Shown piece after piece: positions 11,088 through 24,185 of a stretch of DNA of 64,000 bases (its first letter is position 1; each line of letters opens with the position of its first letter). Origin of the DNA: Chalciporus piperatus (lineage: Eukaryota > Basidiomycota > Agaricomycetes > Boletales > Boletaceae); NCBI GenBank assembly GCA_038093975.1, contig JBBPTG010000023.1:171360-235359 (forward strand), given 5' to 3'. The notes under the pieces were generated by a model. The model made no database searches. It was not told the DNA's origin and was given only the letters and a program-made list of their open reading frames with translations. Made by a program: the position numbers and the translations under genes.

Positions 11088-11285
11088 TTCATCCAATATC
11101 ACGTGATGAAGCTGCTCTTGAGCGTGACAAACCTCGAAAGCTTGATTACACCTCAGAAACAACATTTCGGTGGGATCGGAAAGCCCTTGTTGATGGGACA
11201 AAGCGTTTAAATTACTTGTGCGATGAGAATTTGTAGGTACAGGGGATCCTCAATTATCTATTCAAAAAATTGTAGTTATCTGGAG
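11088..11285 (+). repeat. foldback left arm, inner 198 bp
   Basis: Continues the arm started at 5118-5135. Reverse-complement matches lie at 12034-12124 and 11454-11560. It contains the unoccupied counterpart of the LTR target, a single GAAAG at 11179-11183. Confidence 0.88.
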
Positions 11286-11453
11286 GTGAATCAGTCCAAT
11301 GTGACACTCCGTGACGCATCCTTAGCTGTGCTCAACTTTTAATGTCCGCTACAAACCTCTACAAACTGGCTTCAGTACCATAGCTGCCGCAGCCTGCCGG
11401 GGTGTCTGGAAAGCACTTTTTTGAGAGTCCGTTACAAGCCCGCCACCCCTTAT

Positions 11454-11560
11454 CTCCAGATAACTACAATTTTTTGAATAGATAATTGAGGATCCCCTGT
11501 ACCTACAAATTCTCATCGCACAAGTAATTTAAACGCTTTGTCCCATCAACAAGGGCTTTC
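11454..11560 (-). repeat. foldback right arm, inner 107 bp
   Basis: Reverse complement of 11179-11285 with no difference seen. It ends in CTTTC (11556-11560), the first copy of the duplication made by the LTR insertion. Confidence 0.88.
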
Positions 11561-12028
11561 TGTTACGATCATTCATTCTTTCCTTTCTTATTACCTTGTA
11601 CTAAGTCCTAGTCGCTGGTTCGAGTCCTGCCTAGGCCTCTTATTTCTTGCTTGCTTTAGTCAGCGGATGTTCTTCGATGTTCTTTCACATTCCATACTTC
11701 GTCATCGCTGACTCGTACTCTTACCAAGCATGACTCATTCCTATTCGTCATAGCTTGTTCTTACACATTCCAACCGGTTCCATGCCTGCCCTTAACTCGT
11801 TTCTCTACTTATATAAACCCTCGAGTTTCTCCTGTAACCTTAACTTAGACCTACGCAATCTAGCTTGGTCATTCCTCGCTTCCTTGAACCCTCTGAGAGT
11901 CACCGTCCCACTCTTGAACGGACGCTAGGCCTTAACGTGGACATCCCATCGTTAGGCTACCTTTGAAACCCTTGTCCTTGACTAGGCTTTTGTGTCTACG
12001 CTTTGACCTACCCGGTACAAGCGTAACA
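11561..12028 (+). mobile_element. solo LTR (Ty3/gypsy-like), 468 bp
   Basis: Begins TGTTACG and ends CGTAACA, the inverted TG...CA ends of an LTR, and is flanked by a perfect CTTTC duplication (11556-11560 and 12029-12033). It interrupts the right foldback arm, and the left arm shows the target with only one GAAAG. A TATA box (TTATATAAAC, about 11809) on the plus strand gives the LTR its orientation. There is no internal coding region, primer-binding site or second LTR, so this is the product of recombination between two LTRs. The Ty3/gypsy assignment rests only on the TGTTACG/CGTAACA termini common in fungal chromoviruses. Confidence 0.85.
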
Positions 12029-12033
12029 CTTTC

Positions 12034-12142
12034 CGATCCCACCGAAATGTTGTTTCTGAGGTGTAATCAAGCTTTCGAGGTTTGTCACGCTCAAGAGCAG
12101 CTTCATCACGTGATATTGGATGAACCCGCATGAGTCCTACCT
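12034..12142 (-). repeat. foldback right arm, outer 109 bp
   Basis: Reverse complement of 11088-11178 plus 5118-5135. It carries the uninterrupted CATGCGGG site (as CCCGCATG at 12125-12132), so it preserves what the left arm looked like before the large transposon inserted. Confidence 0.88.
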
Positions 12143-12144
12143 TA

Positions 12145-12507
12145 CCCTTTATTCCTTCGTCAAACCGTCATCTATACAACCCACATCGCTTCAATTTTGT
12201 GCACTGTGCCCATGCAATGGTTAAGGATTTAGAATTTCCTGTACATCTAGGCCGTTCCTTTTGCTTCAGCTCCACTGTTTCATCACAAGACAGATTACCC
12301 GTGCAGTTTATCTTTTGGATTGTATACAATTCCTCATTGCCTTACCGGTCATTCTGATGTATACCAGTCTATGTTTTGCTCGTGCCTAACACGAGTCTGT
12401 GGTCTTTTATACGATCGCTCGAGATATCCAAGAAAGCGAATAAGAATGAAAAGGATAGAGATACATGGTATGAATCGACTACTTAAGTCAACGAGAGTGA
12501 CGTGAAA
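12145..12507. other. intergenic, foldback end to RVS161 3' end
   Basis: No supported gene. Short open frames at 12130-12357 and 12320-12505 have no recognisable content. Confidence 0.4.
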
Positions 12508-13866
12508 CTAGTTGGCTCCACAGATAGATAGCTCCTTCATCTCTTGGAGGACACCCTCAACCTGTGATCGTCATCGTTCTAATAAGTTTTTGCATCATCA
12601 TCTATAACAGACGAAACCGTACCTGAGCATCCAGCTGTCCGGCAGCGTAGTCCTCCCTGACGTTGTCTCTGAAGTATCTAGAGCCCATTATAATGAGCAT
12701 GACGAGCAATCCGGCGGTTCACGGAGTGGGGAGGACGCACCTCTGCACTGCACTCATCTTCTCGTAGCCATCCTCCGCGAATTTGCACTGTATGCGGATC
12801 ATGGCTTCAAAACTTGGGTCAAAGTACGGCACGCGCAACTCGAGCAGCTGTGGTAGCTCTGTTAGCAGCTGGTCGTTGAGCAGTTCAAACACTTCTTTCG
12901 CGTCGTCGTGCTCTTGTTGTGTCTGTTTGGTGATGAGAGGTGGTTCAGTGGGGGTGAGGAGGAGGAGCTAGGGAGGAATCAGACCCTAGGGAGTTTGGTT
13001 GGGTCCTCGCTTGGTTTGTCGATGACCTTGCGTAGTTTACTCCTTGCCGAGTCGTAGTCGAGAAGCTGATGTGTACCGCTGTCAGCAAAGCGATTTTGTA
13101 TAAAAAGGCCGAGATACTTGCCTTCTTGTTTCGCTTCGAGATGTGTTCGCTGATGACAGGGAAGTACGCGTTCATCTTGCCGAGAGGCTCCATGATACAA
13201 GTACGATACGGTGCCTCCTACAAGGATAATCATCACCATCAACAAACGTTTTCGAACCCATGGACATGAGATCGAGATTCATACACACCAACTCTCTCTG
13301 AACGTTGTTGTCGAGCTCCTCGACGGCGCTCTTGAAAGCGTGACCCGCCATCGCGCCATCAGACGTGCGATCTGAAGCGCCGTAGAAAGTCTCGATCGTA
13401 TCTGCCAACCGGGCCTGCGCAGAGGTCATGGCTGGAACGGGGTCATAACGTTAGCAACAGATTTGGCTTCATGTGTGGGTGTCAACCAATAGGTGGTGGA
13501 GGCCGACTTACCCCGTATCGCATCACCGTAGGTCTTGCTGTCCTTCTGAAGCGCCTGGCATTCTTTCTCGAACCTGGAGGCAGAGAGGAAAGATGTGAAC
13601 GAGTGTGGGGTATGAGGTACTCTGAACTGACGCTCGGAATTTGCCTTCCTCATCTGCAAACTCGCGATCGACGGTACGTTCTATTTGACCGGTCTTTTGA
13701 AGAACCTTTGAGGAGCGACCAGTCCGTCAGCTAGCTGCAAAGCACCGACCGGTGACTGCGCACCGTTGTCCCCGCCCTGTTCAAAGACTTCTTGAACCTG
13801 AACGAAGCATGAGTTCAGATCCTACTGACTGATGATGATTGCTATGATATACCCTGTCCAGCTCAT
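12508..13866 (-). CDS. RVS161: BAR-domain protein RVS161/Hob3
   Basis: Membrane-curving N-BAR protein of the amphiphysin family, acting with Rvs167 and actin patches in endocytosis and cell polarity. Ten exons are inferred. Exon 1 reads MSWTG and joins FKKSLNRAGTT; then come LQKTGQIERTVDREFADEE, ALQKDSKTYGDAIRAM, ELEAPYRTCIMEPLGKMNAY, LLDYDSARSKLRKVIDKPS, the VPYFDPSFEAM region and the C-terminus VEGVLQEMKELSICGAN. Length (about 265 residues) and the lack of an SH3 domain match Rvs161/Hob3 rather than Rvs167. One intron (13076-13121) is GC-AG: the exon ends AAGAAG, the intron starts GCAAGT and the next exon resumes in frame. All parts of the family are present, with no break seen. Confidence 0.93.
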
Positions 13867-14091
13867 CTGTAATGACGGTTCGTTAACTGAGAGTTTGAGA
13901 GAACCTGAGAGGTGGAATCGGTATCCAAGTCGCAAGACTACTGATGATATGGTCTCGATTACGTAAAGCAACTACATACGAAGCATTATGGATTAATACA
14001 CGATCATGAGGCCTTGCTTCAAGCTTCAAGCAAAAAAAAACATGGAAAAGCTGTTGGCAAAGCATCACAAAACTCGATGACGAAAATTGAA

Positions 14092-17000
14092 TCATGTCAA
14101 TCGATCTTCCAAGCTCGAAGGCCCGGAAGTCAGTCTTTCAAGCAAACCGGCTCCACCTCGTCCATTACCACGTCCGCGCCCTCTTGCAGGATCACCTCTC
14201 CCCCTGCTCGGGTCACCCCTACCTCGTCCACGAGAATGGGCAGAAATCTGCCAGGTAAGCTCGGGTTAACACAATACTGGTACAACATCACGAAATCGTT
14301 ACCGGAAACCGCTGTGTATCGCTTATCCGCGCCAGTAACGAAGGATCCTGGTGCACGTCCATCCTATCTTCTGCAGGTGGGTCGTAGGTCATTCCTGCCC
14401 AGTACGGTTCTGTCATTGGGTAGTGAGATGTAATCGTGGAGGGTGGTGCTGGTTGGTGTCGAGGCTCTTCAGTCTCGGGCCTCCTGTAGGATTGCTCATA
14501 GCGAGCAAGGGGGACCGTGGATACATCGGATGACGAAGCGACATATCTGTCATAACCCCGTTGGGTTTCAGAGAGATAAACTCGAGAGCGATCTGGCGAT
14601 GGAGGAGTTCGATGGGAAGAACGACGTTCATCAGGCTCAGAGTTAAGAGACCGTCTTTCCCTTGGACGGTAGGTGTCTCCCCTCCGTTCTCGATCATGAT
14701 CGTCAGCGATCCAGACATCAGGGCGCTGCCTACGAGATCGGTGAGGGTTTTCGTTCTCGCTGGAATCAGAGGGTCGTTTTCTCCCTGTAGTAGGTGAGGA
14801 GGCCCGCATAGGTTCTGCTCGAGGTGCATCGGCGGCGTTTGAGGGACGCCGAGAATCACCACCCGGGCGATAAGGTGGAGAAGAACCATACTGAGCGAAG
14901 TAATGTTGACGACGGATATTATTACCATTACGCCCCGGGCGATGTTCGTCAGAGGATCTTCGATTGTTCCTCGATAAATCCTGTCCCTCTGTTTCGTGCG
15001 GGAAGGTGGTACTAATAGTTTCTGGAGAAGCTGTCTCTGGCACAGCAACGCGGTCCTGCGCGAGTCTCTCGTGGGCACGTGAATTGGATTCTGTTGACTG
15101 TGGCTCGAAATGAACTGGAGCCAACAGCAGGGAATTCATGGGAGGAACTGGTAGCTGCGCAGAGACGACAACTTGCGAATTCGGGCTGGCTTGGGGAGAT
15201 ACGTTTCCAAGTTGCGCCTCAGTAATGACCTCTCTCGTGAATGGCAAGTCGTGGGTTTCGCTGTTAGCTGATGGCTGAGAGGAAACTGGTTGAGATGGAT
15301 CTCCATCGCGGCGTTTCCTGTGCTTCTGACGTGGACGAGGTGGTGGTATTACATGTGGACGAGGTAGAAGTGAAGCAGGGGGATTCGCAGATGATGCTTG
15401 AACAAGTTCTCGGGACTGATCGTCATGCTCTTCTCTCTTGAAAGGTGGCGCAGCATCTTCGCTTTTTACACTGGAGATTCGCACACTACGATCCCCACCC
15501 TCGTTCCCCTCGGTACGACCACGGGCTCGTTTTAAATGGCGAAGATTCGCGCCCCTCTGGGTAGGTGAAACTACGAGACGTGGTCCGATATTCAATGGCT
15601 GACTGGCTCCGTTGCCAACACCCAGAACGCCAGCTTCCAGAAGAGTTTGCGACTTTGGAGCCCAGAAAAGGGGCTTCTGCTCCGGAGTCGACGGACGATG
15701 CGTGCCTGCTTTGGCTCCGTTGACGGCCCCTGCAAGCTGATTGAACTCTGATGCAAGCTGAGCAGGGAAAGTAAAAGTCTCTGCGTCTCCCGAGTCTGTA
15801 GACGGTGGAGAAGGAGGCGCCCTGCCCACGTTGCTGCTGCTACCCCCCGTCGCAAGATCCGATGATCCTTGCGCAGGCAACGGGGTTGCCATTAGTTTGG
15901 GAGGCAGATGCGCTCCATCGGCTCTGGAGGAAACAGAAAGCATGACGCCACCCGACATAGGTTTTTCCTTCGACTTCGACTTCGACGGTGTCTTTTGTAA
16001 ACCACCTTTCGTGGTGTGGATAGTTGGCGATCGAACAGTGAGATTGGGTGACACCTCATCCACATCCATGGCATCGGATGGTTCAGGAGGGGCAAGGGAA
16101 TTCTCTTGGCGAGCGGCTCGTATCCTCGAGGCCTCAGCCACATATTGTTGTTGCGACGGGCTGACTCCTTGTTGACGGCGCTGCTCGACCTCTTGAGAAA
16201 CCGTCACAGCTTGGCGTACACCATGAGCTTGAGCTTCCGCGAGAGCTTGGTGTTCGACAAGAAGTCGAGCCCGACCAACAGCAACGCGGCCCTCCTCACT
16301 CCCGCGATGCTCGTCAAGTTTTGCTGCTTCTCGTCGTCTCTTCTCAGCCTCCGCCTCCTCACGCTCACGTCGTTCCTGTTCCACGACCTGGCGAGCTCGC
16401 TCTGCTTCGGCGTGGGCGCGGAGACGATCTTCTTCAGCACGGCGTCGCTCTGCTTCCGCCGCTTCTTCTGCCTCTCTTTTCTTCCTCTCTTCCGCCAACC
16501 TCCGTACCGTGCGATCTAACTCTTCAAACTTCCGCAGCTTCTCCGTATGCATTTGAAAATGATGCTTGATAACAGGGACGAGGCCGTTTCGGGACTTGAT
16601 AACTGCCCCTTCTTCTGCACTCATACCCTCCTCTGGCTCGATTAGTTGCAGGTCTGGCGTAGAGTCAATTCCTTGTTGCAGGCGCTGCCTCTCTTCCCGC
16701 AAAGCCTCGAGTTCCTCCAGCTCCTTGAGCGCTGTTGCGATCTGCTCCTGCACTTCTTGTCCCCGCTTCTCATTGGCGGTTCTCCTCTCCTCTTCGAATG
16801 CCTGTCGCTTCTCAAGCATCGCCCTTCTCGCCAGCTCTCTCGCCTTACTCTCTTTCTCCATCGCGACGAGCGAAACCTCTTTGGCACTCAGCTCTTCGCG
16901 CTTCTGTTGGATCTCGCGAAGCTGGTTTTGTAAGGCAAGCTCGTCTGCTCGCTTCTTCTCTTCAAATGCGGCACGTTCGTTTTCGAGCGCTTGCATCCGC

Positions 17001-18325
17001 GCTGTGAGCGCGATCTCGCTATCGATCTGAGCACGATAGGCGGTGTTGAAAGCAGTATTGAGGCTGCTCGCAGCTTCAACGATGGCTTTGCGCTGCGTTT
17101 GATATTCATGGGAGAGAGTCGAGGATGGTGTGACCAGAGCAAGAGCGTTACCCTCGGTATCCATCGAAACGCCGTTAGAGCTCGAGCTCGGACGGTCAGA
17201 CTGCCGATTGTCGACTGGAGATGGATGAAGAGCAATAGGGCCAGAATCTTGCTGCGGCTGGCTATGTCCGGCGGGACCAACATTTTCATTTGTCCGGGAT
17301 ATCGTGGAAGGAACTGGGGACGCAGATAGGGCTAAAGGTGGAGGTGGAGGTAAAGCTAAGTTTGCAAGTTTCGCTTTGATAACTGTGAGCCTCGCTTGGC
17401 GGTCTACCAAGGAGTCAACTGCAACTACGGTCGCCGGCGATGGTTGTAGAAGATCACGCATGATAGCGTCTGTGACTGAGATTGATGTTGAAGCCTCGGG
17501 AAATGTGCGGGAGGAAGCGGTAGCGGGTATGGGTGGAGGGGGCGAATTGGCGGTGGACGCATGGATGGAACGGGAAAACGCAGTTACTGGCGCGGGATGG
17601 CTAGCTGAGGTGGACGCATTAACATCTATGTTCCTGCGTAACGAAGAATTGACAGGTCGGGTGCCAGTCCCACTGTTATCAGCGGCAATCAGCGGGTTGA
17701 AGGATTCGGATCTATGGGAATGTGCTGGCTGGGGGATTGATGATGCAGGGGTAGGCGGCGTTGGAGCGGTTGAATCAGACCCTGGGGCAAGAAATTCGAT
17801 GGGCGGGATGAGGTTGGAATGGCCGATAATAGCGTTCTCCGTGGTTCCCCACACACCATCGAAGTGAGAGAGATGTGGTAGAAACCCGCCAGAAAGGTCG
17901 CTGTTGGCTGAGTTGGTATCCATCTGAATACGTGCTGCCAAAGAGCCGTTTATCTGGTTGGGTGATGCGTGCGATGACGATCCGCCCGCTTTATTGAAAT
18001 CCCAGCCAGCTAACTGCTGCAGAAGCGTTGGTCTTGAAGATGACTTGGATGGGAAAACGTCGTCGTCGGTCGCTGGCGGAGGCGTCGAGATCGGTGAGGG
18101 AGATGGGGAATGGTAAGAGAAATCTTCTGGCTGTGGTACAGAGATGCGACTGAGGAGTTCTGGCTGTTTTCCTATGGAATTGAAACGGAAATCTCTGAAT
18201 GTTGGAGGAGTTGGCTGGACAGGGGCTGTCTCGGAACCAGAAATCGCAGGGGTATCACCCGCATTGGCAGGTGGATTATGGGGAAGTAGATGCTGCGAAG
18301 GGCGACCGAACATTGATTCGGGCAT
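14092..18325 (-). CDS. large coiled-coil protein with C-terminal RGG tail, 1,392 aa, function unknown
   Basis: Two exons: 18325-14303 and 14247-14092, joined across intron 14248-14302. The first exon is one 1,341-codon frame. Residues 1-430 are Ser/Pro-rich and disordered. About 430-720 is a charged Glu/Arg/Lys coiled coil (for example RRAEEDRLRAHAEAER) interrupted by an ordered patch, VIKSRNGLVPVIKHHFQMH. The rest is disordered, with basic patches PRPRQKHRKRRDGD and an Arg/Ser-rich RPRERRSLNSEPDERR. The short last exon adds a glycine-arginine tail (GRGRGDPSRGRGDPARGRGR) and ends LEDRLT. RGG and RS-like segments suggest RNA or ribonucleoprotein binding in the nucleus, but no catalytic or RNA-recognition domain is visible. 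Without the second exon the protein would lose its RGG box and appear to end FPVTIS. Confidence 0.78.
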
Positions 18326-18756
18326 GATGGCTGAAAGAAAGCAAGAGATACAACTGCGGAAAGCACGTTGCAGGCCTTGCTAGCTTATATTTAGCATTTA
18401 TCCATGAAAACGTTAAAACTGATCACCTCAGACGGAAAACGGAACTACTACAACGAAACTTGAGAACAGACTGGATGGTGAAGAGCTGGACAGGAAAAAA
18501 GTGGTCAACGTGGTCAACGCCAATGGGCCTCGCGGTCAAGGTGAAACGACAAGCGAGCCAATAAATCTTGTAGTATAACTGGCAATTGCCGGATCGAGCA
18601 AGACCAGATCGTGACACGACTCCGACTCGAATTCATTCAGATTTAGACGGACAGGCTACCATTCAAAGTATCTACACCCGGGCTGTCATCAATCGAGTTG
18701 CAACGGTTGATTAGTTCCAACCCAGTCCGTTCAGAGGCTACATCGACAAGGGTCGC
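18326..18756. other. intergenic
   Basis: 431 bp between the coiled-coil protein's start codon and the 3' end of the UV endonuclease gene. It includes the promoter of the former; no gene is seen. Confidence 0.4.
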
Positions 18757-20620
18757 TCAATCATCATTTTCGTTGCCTTCAATGCCAATCCCCGTTTCGA
18801 GCGCTTCGTCGACCTTTGGCTTCTGAGAATGAGTCTTCCTCGCTGACTTGCGGCCCTTGGTTTCCTTTGTCTCCTGTTCTGCTGGCGGTCGAAGGGATTC
18901 TATGCAATCATGAGCTTTCAATCTACTCAAGAGCCAAGATGGAAACGTACCGTGTATGACTGGCTGTAGACCGTATATCCTATATAGATGTAAGACGGCT
19001 TGTTCCTTGTCCTTGGCTTCTATCATCAAATCTATCGCGCGAGACGGTTAATTATCTGGTTGAAAGGAAATGCTCAAAGCTCACCCATATCGTCTGGAAG
19101 TCCTTCTGGCAGGATTTGGCACCGATCTGAATGCGCACGCATTTCCATTATACTGACTGCACCATTCCGAGGCTCGCTATAATGCTGCTTAGGCCTGATG
19201 CCGCGTCGTCTAAATATCTCATTTGCTTGTGCAATGATCGCCGGTGGAGGGAGTCCCGGCGATGGGTTCAAATTGTCGTGGTGATAGTCGAACACCAACG
19301 GGACGTCGAGCTCATTGCAGATTGGTAAGAGGTCCGCGGCATTGTAACAAAGCTAGAGGAGACGTTGTTAGCGAGGTGTGCGGAACGGTTCAACAAATGT
19401 ACCTCGTCGTTCTCGAGCACCAAACGAGCTCGGACATGAGCAAGTAAATCCTCCTGTATGACTTTTTTCATCCTTGCCAGGGCGGCCGCCTTGTCACCAT
19501 AAACCCCACCCCCATGTATGATCATTACACCATCCTGATCGATACCCATGCGATCGAGCATCTCAGCATGATACTCCAGCTCGCGGATGCTCGAGCGGAC
19601 AACAGCCTCACGGGGTGATCCTAGCTGAGTGAACTGACCGGGGTGTGTTGTTAATCTGTGCCCATATTTTTTAGCAAGTGCGCCGACTTGGGCCAGAAGT
19701 GAACCACAGTATTCGAGGGTATAGCCATAAATCTCGTGCGATGCAAAAGGAAACATTTCCGACGAGCTAGAATAGCTTCAGAAAATCAACAATTCAATAG
19801 GGAACAACACCTACATCCTCATGAAGCAGATATTCTGGAAATCAAGGATTTCAGTTCTCGAAGAGTATACCGACTAGAAAACATACATTCTGTTCATTCC
19901 ATTCGATGATCTCCAGCAGATCTTCAACGTTCCGTCTACCTAAATCCTTCACCCAATCTATACCATTTTTCTTGATGGTGTCAATTCTAGACGGGAAGTC
20001 AGTGTTAGAACCTGTGGTCTTTTTGATCAGAACTGACCGACATGTTCTCGAGCAAAAGATGGAATCACTAGCGGGTTTCTTGTTCCGGAGGATAGTATTT
20101 AAACAAGCGTAGCCTGTGCCATGATGTTATCGCATACACAAAGTGCGTCGAGGGAACACTTGCCTAACCGCCCTTTGAAAGTGGTTGTCCTCTTCTCGAT
20201 GTCAGGAATAATGTAAACAGGCTCAGGTTTTGGGGCACGCTTGCGTTTCTTCTTTTGAGGTTGCTCTGAGTCAGTCACCGTATCTGCACAGTCCGCAATT
20301 TGTGAACCCGTTCTCTGGCGGGACTCTGATATGGTAACGTTCTTTGACTTTGTGACAGGAGATCCCTCGCTCTCTGGATCAGCATCATGTTGAAATGTGA
20401 TACTTTTACGCTTGGTTCTGTTTCTTCGAACTGGAGGTTGTTTCCTAGGGATTTCGTCTTCATCCTCGAGGGGTGTAAGATCGGACTCGTATTCTAAGTC
20501 CTTTTCAACCTCCTTTGAGAGGGACATATTGTCAACTTGCGTGGCCACTCGAGTCCTTGGACGTAGGGTGCGTTTCTCCTGGACGGTAACGGAGACCGTC
20601 TGTCGAAGGCGAGATGACAT
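18757..20620 (-). CDS. uve1: UV-damage endonuclease (UVDE)
   Basis: Incises DNA 5' of cyclobutane dimers and 6-4 photoproducts, starting an alternative excision-repair pathway (S. pombe Uve1, Neurospora mus-18). The start ATG (20618-20620, MSSRLRQTV) is chosen over upstream non-ATG codons. A basic N-terminal extension with QKKKRKRAPKP suggests nuclear targeting. The TIM-barrel part follows: RLGYACLNTIL, CSRTCR, KNGIDWVKDLG, MFPFASHEIYGY, LTTHPGQFTQLGSP, MIIHGGG, LVLENDE, VFDYHHDNL, QHYSEPR and LMIEAKDKEQAVLHLY. These carry the metal-binding His and Glu residues of the family. The C-terminus is a short charged tail. The first intron (20114-20163) is GC-AG (GCAAGT...CACAG). About seven introns join in frame; no break is seen. 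Divergent from CEF1 across 243 bp. Confidence 0.93.
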
Positions 20621-20863
20621 TGTATCCAGTCGAGCAATACGGATTAGATGGGGTAAAACTCTGAAAGGTAGCAAGAGAGATGCCAGTTTGAACTCTGTAG
20701 AGAGAGCGAGTGCATTTTGTCTCGATCCCCAGCAGAATAGGGGGGTTGATCAAGCCGAGTGCCGAGTCGGACATTGAAAAATAACCGATAAGGAAATGGA
20801 TGACTAATCAGTTGTCCAAGTCAGCACGGCAAACTTGCACTTTGCCAACTGACTTGTACAGCT
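20621..20863. promoter_or_regulatory. shared upstream region of uve1 and CEF1
   Basis: 243 bp between two divergent start codons, short enough that both promoters overlap. No specific operator was recognised. Confidence 0.5.
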
Positions 20864-23767
<2,904 letters not shown>

Positions 23768-24185
23768 GGGATGTCGTCGTGTCAGCTTTTTTATATTCGC
23801 TTATGTACCCTGTGGTTCAGTAATGTACACCGTATTCCCTACCATTACAATCATGATTAGCAAGGATAACTTCACTGCATCTGACACTCGAGGAAATCAG
23901 GCAGACTCATCGCTCATCGAAGCTCGGACTGGGGGCCCAGTTCGCCAGTTTGCTGCAGTCCAAGACAGAATTTCAGAATATGGTATTTCCGTCGAAAGAT
24001 CTGAGTTCCCGGCCTAGGAGAAGAGCTACATACAGCAAGTCTGCGGCCACGGAGGCCCACTACTGGGTAAGAGTTTCACCCCCTCGTTCATAGTCTCCCG
24101 TAGGCAGACCCAAGAGTCGGGATGAAGACAGTCGTTCACCCTCCACTAGGCGCGGACGCATGCCAGCTACTTGAAATCGATCGGG
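23768..24185. other. intergenic, convergent
   Basis: Lies between the 3' ends of CEF1 and the first F-box gene copy. No gene is seen. Confidence 0.4.

Larger units (their letters stand above)
5118..12142. mobile_element. foldback / long-TIR MITE-like element, split by two later insertions
   Basis: When the two insertions described below are removed, the remaining sequence is a 600-bp element. The left arm (5118-5135 joined to 11088-11285) and the right arm (11454-11560 joined to 12034-12142) are each exactly 216 bp and read as identical inverted repeats by eye. They flank a 168-bp spacer (11286-11453). Both outer ends abut TA (5116-5117 and 12143-12144), consistent with a TA target duplication as in Tc1/mariner-type elements and their MITEs. 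The ends begin AGGTAGGACTC. No protein of its own is evident, so it is non-autonomous. The identical arms suggest a young insertion or homogenisation. The superfamily is inferred from the TA only. Confidence 0.85.

Noticed and set aside
10988..11236. 82-codon plus-strand frame
   Set aside because: It starts inside the transposon's right end, crosses the TIR and target duplication, and continues in the foldback arm, so it is a junction artefact.
14013..14030. TTCAAGCTTCAAG-type motif, also near 38818 and 48259
   Set aside because: Short and low in complexity; the three occurrences do not share position relative to genes, so no regulatory role is claimed.
16566..17030. 154-codon plus-strand Ser/Leu-rich frame
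   Set aside because: Antisense shadow of the Glu/Arg coiled coil of the minus-strand gene.
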